Shown: in pieces, positions 12,957 through 16,597 of the stretch
Layout of the letters: each line of letters opens with the position of its first letter
Numbering within the stretch: position 1 is the first letter of the stretch
Source of the DNA: Candidatus Gastranaerophilales bacterium
GTDB lineage: Bacteria > Cyanobacteriota > Vampirovibrionia > Gastranaerophilales > Gastranaerophilaceae
Reading direction: 5' to 3'
Assembly (NCBI GenBank): GCA_944323495.1
Contig: CALUSZ010000153.1
Location: 1-16,597 of the forward strand
Length of the DNA: 16,597 nucleotides
Translations under genes and position numbers: made by a program
Notes under the pieces: generated by a model
Database searches by the model: none
What the model saw: only the letters and a program-made list of their open reading frames with translations
What the model was told of the DNA's origin: nothing

Positions 12957-14923
12957 GATTTAGATTTTATCATAAACAAGCTCAATAAATATGAAACAGC
13001 AATTCCTAAAAACAAAGTAAGAGCAAGCGTACTAATGAGTTTAAATCCTGTAAACGACAACATTAAAAACGAAAATGCCGTAGATACTGCGGACATAAAT
13101 ACAGCATCAGTTGACTTTCCAGAACTATTCAGCCGGAATATTGAATAATCCAGACTAAATCCTGTTATTAAAAACAGAGCTAAAATATTAAAAAGATTAA
13201 TTTCCTCCCCTAAAAGCGCAAGCAGACTTATAGAAAAAACTACACCCAGACAAGGAGACAATATTATTTTTACAGCATTTTTTAAACCAAAAAAGACCGA
13301 AAGAAGAACTAACAGCACTCCATACACACACGGCACAAGAACAATACACTCCTTTCTCAATTCTCTCAAATGTCTGCTCATCTCATCAGAAGGACTTATT
13401 GAGTCTTTATAATGCCCGTTTACAAGAATATATGAAGTATTTTTATCAAGCATAAACTCATTTTTCAGCGGAAATTTTTCAACATCATAAAGCCTTAATT
13501 CTTTTTCCTTAATCCTCTTTATATTCTCTTTTCCAAGAAAAACACCATACCTGTCAAGATTTTCACGATAAATTTGTTTTACAAGTTCCTGATTTTCCCT
13601 CTGCATAGATATTGATGATACAAAATTACAAAGCGCAAACCCATCTTTTATCCCCAGTTTCTCTTCCTGATTTAATATATCATCAACACTCTTTCCCTTA
13701 ACAATTAGAAATTCAGTATTCTGTGTATCAAAAACATCTTTATATACTTTTTCAGAAACAATTAAATCTTTAGGCGGTTTATACAGATTTTTTATATTAT
13801 CATTGAATTTTATCCGAAAAGAACCAGCCATAATTACAAGTATAACCAAGCATAAAAAGGCAGTCCTTAGTTTGCAAATATTAACTTTCGGAAACTTACC
13901 ATCTTCAAAGTAAAAATCTCTTGGAAAAACTATTAATACAAAAAGATAGACCCCTAATAAGCCGAAAGAAGTAAATACAGCAATTTGTTTTAATATCTCC
14001 ATATTAGAAAACAACAGAGTCAAAAAAGCTAAAATGGTTGTAAGCATGGAGGCTGTAAGATTTTTTTTAAAACCTGCTTCCCTTCCTGTCAAAATATAAT
14101 GCAGAGAATAATCAAGGCTTATTCCAATAAGCGAGGTTGAAAATACGAACGTCAAAATATGCAGTTTATGGAACAAAAGCGCCGAAGCCGAATAACCGAG
14201 CAGGAAGCCGTAAAGAATACTAAACCCTATCGGGATTACTATTTTTATTGATTTGAAATAGTACCTGCATAAAAGTATTAGAGCAAAAGTTGAAATTATA
14301 CAAATTATATTTATTTCAAATGCAGATTTTTGACTTGTTAAATAAGAATGAACCGGCACCCCCGCGAGATAAATTTTTCCGGACTCTGCAGCTTTCTGTG
14401 CGTCAAGAAATTTTTCAACATCCTCAATGTTTTTTATCTTATAGCGTTTTAAAAGATAAAATTTATTATTAAACCTTTTTAACTGCTCTCCCCCATCATT
14501 TTGCAGCGCATAATCCGTTGCCAGAAGATACGGATCAGAATCAGGAGGCGCAATATAAATTCCAAGAGGGTTGTACACTCTTACAAGGCTTTCCCTCTCA
14601 AGAGCCGCATAATCCCTGTTTTTAATTAAGTTTCTGGTATGCGCACTCAAAAAATTTTCAGGATAATCCCTGTAAACATCCGTAATCTCCTTAATATTTA
14701 TCCCCTGAACATCCGGAAGCAAATCTTTTAAACATTCAATTCCTTCTTCATTATCCGCCTCCAAAATTACATTCAGATAACTGGAGGAGATGCCGGCAAG
14801 CTTAACCAAAACAGATTCCGGATTGATAAAAGCTTTATTAAGCTCTGTCTCAACAGGATTTGCCTGAATAAAAGCTAAAATGAAAAAGAGAATTGATAAA
14901 AGAATAAATATTAATCTTCTCAA
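12953..14923 (-). CDS. MMPL/RND-type predicted exporter (COG4258-like)
   Basis: A 656-aa inner-membrane transporter of two homologous halves. One hydrophobic segment opens each half (about 4-20 and 354-368). Two large periplasmic loops follow (about 22-200 and 370-525), each before a five-helix bundle (from about 203 and 527). The proton-relay motif appears in both halves: ISLDYSLHY (268-276) and FSLDYSIFR (589-597). It is shorter than many proteobacterial homologues. Relatives export lipids, pigments or polyene-lipid conjugates. The start is TTG, in a TTGA overlap with the hom stop. AAGGG lies seven bases upstream and no ATG, GTG or TTG follows within the first 20 codons, so TTG is favoured. 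It sits between hom and the methyltransferase in one operon. Confidence 0.87.
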   Translation of the reverse strand: MRRLIFILLSILFFILAFIQANPVETELNKAFINPESVLVKLAGISSSYLNVILEADNEEGIECLKDLLPDVQGINIKEITDVYRDYPENFLSAHTRNLIKNRDYAALERESLVRVYNPLGIYIAPPDSDPYLLATDYALQNDGGEQLKRFNNKFYLLKRYKIKNIEDVEKFLDAQKAAESGKIYLAGVPVHSYLTSQKSAFEINIICIISTFALILLCRYYFKSIKIVIPIGFSILYGFLLGYSASALLFHKLHILTFVFSTSLIGISLDYSLHYILTGREAGFKKNLTASMLTTILAFLTLLFSNMEILKQIAVFTSFGLLGVYLFVLIVFPRDFYFEDGKFPKVNICKLRTAFLCLVILVIMAGSFRIKFNDNIKNLYKPPKDLIVSEKVYKDVFDTQNTEFLIVKGKSVDDILNQEEKLGIKDGFALCNFVSSISMQRENQELVKQIYRENLDRYGVFLGKENIKRIKEKELRLYDVEKFPLKNEFMLDKNTSYILVNGHYKDSISPSDEMSRHLRELRKECIVLVPCVYGVLLVLLSVFFGLKNAVKIILSPCLGVVFSISLLALLGEEINLFNILALFLITGFSLDYSIFRLNSSGKSTDAVFMSAVSTAFSFLMLSFTGFKLISTLALTLFLGIAVSYLLSLFMIKSKS

Positions 14924-16176
14924 TCCGCAACCCTTATAATGCTGTTAATTTTACAATCAGTAAGCTCACCAACAGCTTCTTTTATAAGTTTTTCCTGACA
15001 TTTTTCGGTAATTACAGTAATATCCGCAGTATTGTCCTCTGAAACTCCGCGCTGAAGAATACTGGAAAGACTTATATTCTTATTTGCACAAATGGTTCCA
15101 ATTTTAGCGATTACGCCAATCGCATTTGGCGCAGTTATAGAAATATAATATTTATTATACGTATCGTCAATTTTAACCGGCACAGCAGCCGCAGAATGAC
15201 TGCAGCGCATCATCGGAAGCATATAATCCGTTTTTCCGAATTCGGCCTCTATAGCCAAAATGTCCCCTACAACAGAGGCTGCAGTCGGAAATTCTCCGGC
15301 CCCTGGGCCTGAAAGTACAATCTTACCGATAGGGAAACCATTCAGTTCAACAGCATTTGTAACATAATCAATATGAGCAAGAGTAGTATCTTTTGAAACT
15401 AACATGGGATGAACTCTTACATCAGCATTGTTATTTTCGTCAATTGATGCTGTAGCAATGAGTTTAATTTTATACCCGAACTCATTTGCCTCCCTCATAT
15501 CTTCCTTGCGGATTTTTGTTATACCTTCACGATATACATTTTCAAGTTTAATTTTCTTCTTAAAAGCAATCGTAGCAAGAGTGGTTATTTTATATGCAGC
15601 ATCAAATCCTTCTACATCACCGGTAGGATCAGTTTCCGCATAACCCAATTCCTGTGCTTCTTTTAAAACTTCTTCATAAGATGCACCTTCTGTATCCATC
15701 TTGGTAAGAATATAATTTGTTGTACCATTTAAAATAGCATGAATTTTATTAATTTTATTTCCGGCAAGAATAGTTTTTATTGGCATAATAATAGGAATTC
15801 CGCCCGCAATAGCAGCTTCGTATAAAATTACCCGATTATATTCCTGCGCAAGATTGAAAATCTCTGCACCCCTTTTAGCCAAAAGCTCTTTATTTGCAGT
15901 TACAATATGCTTCCCATTTTTGATAGCCTTCTCAAGATAACTATAAGCAGGCTCAACACCGCCAATTAATTCAACAACAACGTCTATTGAAGGATCATTA
16001 ACAACTTCAAAAGGATTATCTGTCATCATTGATAACGGCGGCTCTACCGAACGTTTCTTATTAAGATTCTTAACCGCAATCTTTACTATCTCAATATTAT
16101 CAAAGTTTTGCAATGTTTTATAAACACCACACCCAACAGTTCCAAGCCCAATAAGTCCTATCCTCAATTTATTCAT
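14920..16176 (-). CDS. hom: Homoserine dehydrogenase with C-terminal ACT domain
   Basis: A 418-aa enzyme reducing aspartate semialdehyde to homoserine, the branch point to threonine and methionine. The ATG at 16176 was chosen because AAGGAG lies five bases upstream; a TTG at 16191 would lie within that leader. The NAD(P)-binding loop is GLIGLGTVGCG (7-17). TANKELLAKRG (93-103), AAIAGGIPII (121-130), ILNGTTNYIL (148-157) and GYAETDPTGDVEGFDAAYK (178-196) form the catalytic domain. Residues about 345-418 (ISITAPNAIGVIAKIGTICA) are an ACT domain, usually a threonine sensor. It is the first gene of the operon and overlaps the exporter gene by four bases. Coupling to an exporter trio is unusual. 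Confidence 0.96.
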   Translation of the reverse strand: MNKLRIGLIGLGTVGCGVYKTLQNFDNIEIVKIAVKNLNKKRSVEPPLSMMTDNPFEVVNDPSIDVVVELIGGVEPAYSYLEKAIKNGKHIVTANKELLAKRGAEIFNLAQEYNRVILYEAAIAGGIPIIMPIKTILAGNKINKIHAILNGTTNYILTKMDTEGASYEEVLKEAQELGYAETDPTGDVEGFDAAYKITTLATIAFKKKIKLENVYREGITKIRKEDMREANEFGYKIKLIATASIDENNNADVRVHPMLVSKDTTLAHIDYVTNAVELNGFPIGKIVLSGPGAGEFPTAASVVGDILAIEAEFGKTDYMLPMMRCSHSAAAVPVKIDDTYNKYYISITAPNAIGVIAKIGTICANKNISLSSILQRGVSEDNTADITVITEKCQEKLIKEAVGELTDCKINSIIRVAD

Positions 16177-16199
16177 CTGATTCTCCTTCAATTAAAATT

Positions 16200-16208
16200 A
16201 TTATACCA
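16200..16208 (-). promoter_or_regulatory. Extended -10 promoter for the hom operon
   Basis: On the minus strand TGG followed by TATAAT (16205-16200) forms an extended -10. A weak TTTATT box lies 16 bp further upstream. The transcript would start near 16193, leaving a short leader with the AAGGAG Shine-Dalgarno before the ATG at 16176. Confidence 0.6.
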
Positions 16209-16243
16209 TTACAACTATGGAAATAAAAGCCCGTGAAACACAC

Positions 16244-16270
16244 AATAAAAAATAGCCCCTTTTTAGGACT
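16244..16270 (-). terminator. Rho-independent terminator after the structured tract
   Basis: On the minus strand AGTCCT (16270-16265), an AAAAA loop and GGGGCT (16259-16254) pair over six positions with G-U wobbles, followed by ATTTTTTATT. It would end transcripts coming from the tRNA/structured tract before the hom promoter. Confidence 0.6.
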
Positions 16271-16284
16271 CTTCTTTATGGAGC
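16268..16284. repeat. 17-bp direct repeat, copy 1
   Basis: ACTCTTCTTTATGGAGC is repeated exactly at 16429-16445. On the minus strand the sequence covers GCTCCA plus the trailer that leads into the terminator stem, as in the true tRNA unit. Confidence 0.9.
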
Positions 16285-16404
16285 AAGGACTCCGTTGGCG
16301 TGCAGGAAAAGGTGACTAAATGTCACCTTTTCTGTGAAATATTACATAAAACCCTGAATAACCACTTAAGCCAATGGAGGAAGAGACGGAGTCTCGGCTT
16401 CCGC
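16271..16404 (-). other. Structured non-coding tract, possible ncRNA or remodelled tRNA-Gly copy
   Basis: No gene is recognised here. Nested complementary pairs are visible: 16288-16294 with 16387-16393 (7 bp), 16295-16299 with 16370-16374 (5 bp), and a perfect 10-bp hairpin, 16307-16316 with 16322-16331, enclosing a 5-base loop. A side hairpin (GAGAC TCC GTCTC on the minus strand) competes with the outer helix. On the minus strand the tract begins GCGGAAG, identical to the 5' acceptor strand of the neighbouring tRNA-Gly. It ends in a 17-base tract identical to the 3' end and trailer of that tRNA, followed by its own terminator. It could be a remodelled duplicate tRNA unit or an unknown small RNA; no Rfam family was recognised. 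Confidence 0.4.
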
Positions 16405-16434
16405 AAATAAAAAAGAGCTCCACTTGGAACTCTT
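16405..16434 (-). terminator. Rho-independent terminator of tRNA-Gly
   Basis: On the minus strand AAGAGTTCCA (16434-16425), an AG loop and TGGAGCTCTT (16422-16413) form a 10-bp stem with one wobble, followed by a run of T broken by one A (TTTTATTT). It begins six bases after the encoded CCA. Confidence 0.8.
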
Positions 16435-16445
16435 CTTTATGGAGC
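16429..16445. repeat. 17-bp direct repeat, copy 2 (3' end and trailer of tRNA-Gly)
   Basis: Exact second copy of the 17-mer at 16268-16284. It spans the 3' end of the tRNA, including the encoded CCA, and the first arm of its terminator. Confidence 0.9.
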
Positions 16446-16515
16446 GGAAGACGAGACTCGAACTCGCGACAGTCTGCTTGGAAGGCAGATACTCTACCAA
16501 CTGAGCTACTTCCGC
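16440..16515 (-). tRNA. tRNA-Gly(UCC), CCA encoded
   Basis: On the minus strand the acceptor GCGGAAG (16515-16509) pairs perfectly with CTTCCGC (16450-16444). The D arm is GCTC-AGTTGGTA-GAGT. The anticodon arm is TCTGC-CTTCCAA-GCAGA, giving anticodon TCC, which reads GGA and GGN glycine codons. The T arm has GCGAG-TTCGAGT-CTCGT. The discriminator is T, followed by an encoded CCA (16442-16440). The mature body without CCA is 73 nt. No clear promoter is visible in the 80 bases to the window edge. Confidence 0.96.
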
Positions 16516-16542
16516 TTATATATTAACTTTTCAAATACTTAG

Positions 16543-16560
16543 GCTCAGTTGGTAGAGTAT
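16543..16560 (+). repeat. tRNA D-arm-like fragment, inverted copy of part of tRNA-Gly
   Basis: The 18 bases GCTCAGTTGGTAGAGTAT are identical to the D arm of the tRNA-Gly at 16506-16489 but lie on the opposite strand, 36 bases away. What follows (GAATCGTAGATACGTTCGGCTC) has a TTCGG T-loop-like piece, but I cannot fold the whole into a tRNA: no matching acceptor or anticodon stem is seen. It could be a decayed or partial tRNA, or an artefact of a sequence end. Confidence 0.5.
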
Positions 16561-16597
16561 GAATCGTAGATACGTTCGGCTCATTTCAACCTTACCT

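Noticed and set aside
16177..16191. TTG start five codons upstream in hom
   Set aside because: Those bases include the AAGGAG Shine-Dalgarno for the ATG at 16176, and the NAD-binding strand begins right after that ATG.
16271..16404. 6S RNA, SRP RNA or tmRNA in the tRNA-hom gap
   Set aside because: I see no SRP GGAAG-loop context, no tmRNA tag frame or 3' domain, and the internal loop is too asymmetric for the usual 6S shape.
1..16597. CRISPR array, insertion sequence or defence system
   Set aside because: No regularly spaced repeats, transposase motifs, terminal inverted repeats or recognisable defence genes were found on either strand.

Overview
The window is AT-rich bacterial chromosome, densely packed, with genes on both strands and very short intergenic gaps. 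Envelope genes (a lipid-acyltransferase family, a periplasmic D-Ala-D-Ala peptidase, a TonB/TolA-C-like exported protein, a lipoprotein) point to a diderm. The small proteins with short F-K/R-G motifs, the AT bias and the overall protein style suggest a gut Candidatus Gastranaerophilales (Vampirovibrionia/Melainabacteria) genome. That assignment is inference from recalled protein style, not a database match.

Layout. Positions 1-3366 are all minus strand: a DUF374-type acyltransferase, a nitrilase-superfamily amidohydrolase and a DacB-type peptidase (the first two and last two overlap), then the N-terminal half of a XerC/XerD-type recombinase cut by the window edge. Positions 3420-5278 are plus strand: an exported hypothetical protein, PncC, and a signal-peptide/TonB-C/TPR protein. 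Positions 5282-6367 are minus: a coiled-coil protein and an unknown 121-aa protein. Positions 6425-8778 are plus: ribulose-phosphate 3-epimerase (rpe), a DppD/OppD-type ABC ATPase, a small lipoprotein and an unknown protein. Positions 8812-10967 hold four lineage-type proteins in two convergent pairs, one of them a metallophosphoesterase-fold protein lacking several metal ligands. Positions 11051-16176 form one tightly overlapping minus-strand operon: homoserine dehydrogenase, an MMPL-type exporter, an O-methyltransferase-like enzyme and an LpxL-like acyltransferase. Positions 16244-16597 hold tRNA-Gly(UCC) with its terminator, an adjacent structured tract that shares the ends of the tRNA unit, and a D-arm copy near the right edge.

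The most interesting points are these. (1) The tract 16271-16404 has nested helices and its own minus-strand terminator, and looks like a remodelled tandem copy of the tRNA-Gly unit or an unknown structured RNA. (2) The exporter/methyltransferase/acyltransferase trio resembles the tailoring and export part of aryl-polyene-type clusters but is coupled to hom with no polyketide genes in view. (3) Several genes have a -10-like hexamer only 5-7 nt before the ATG and no Shine-Dalgarno, predicting leaderless mRNAs. (4) The metallophosphoesterase-like protein has lost canonical metal-binding histidines. (5) All three convergent gene pairs abut or overlap.
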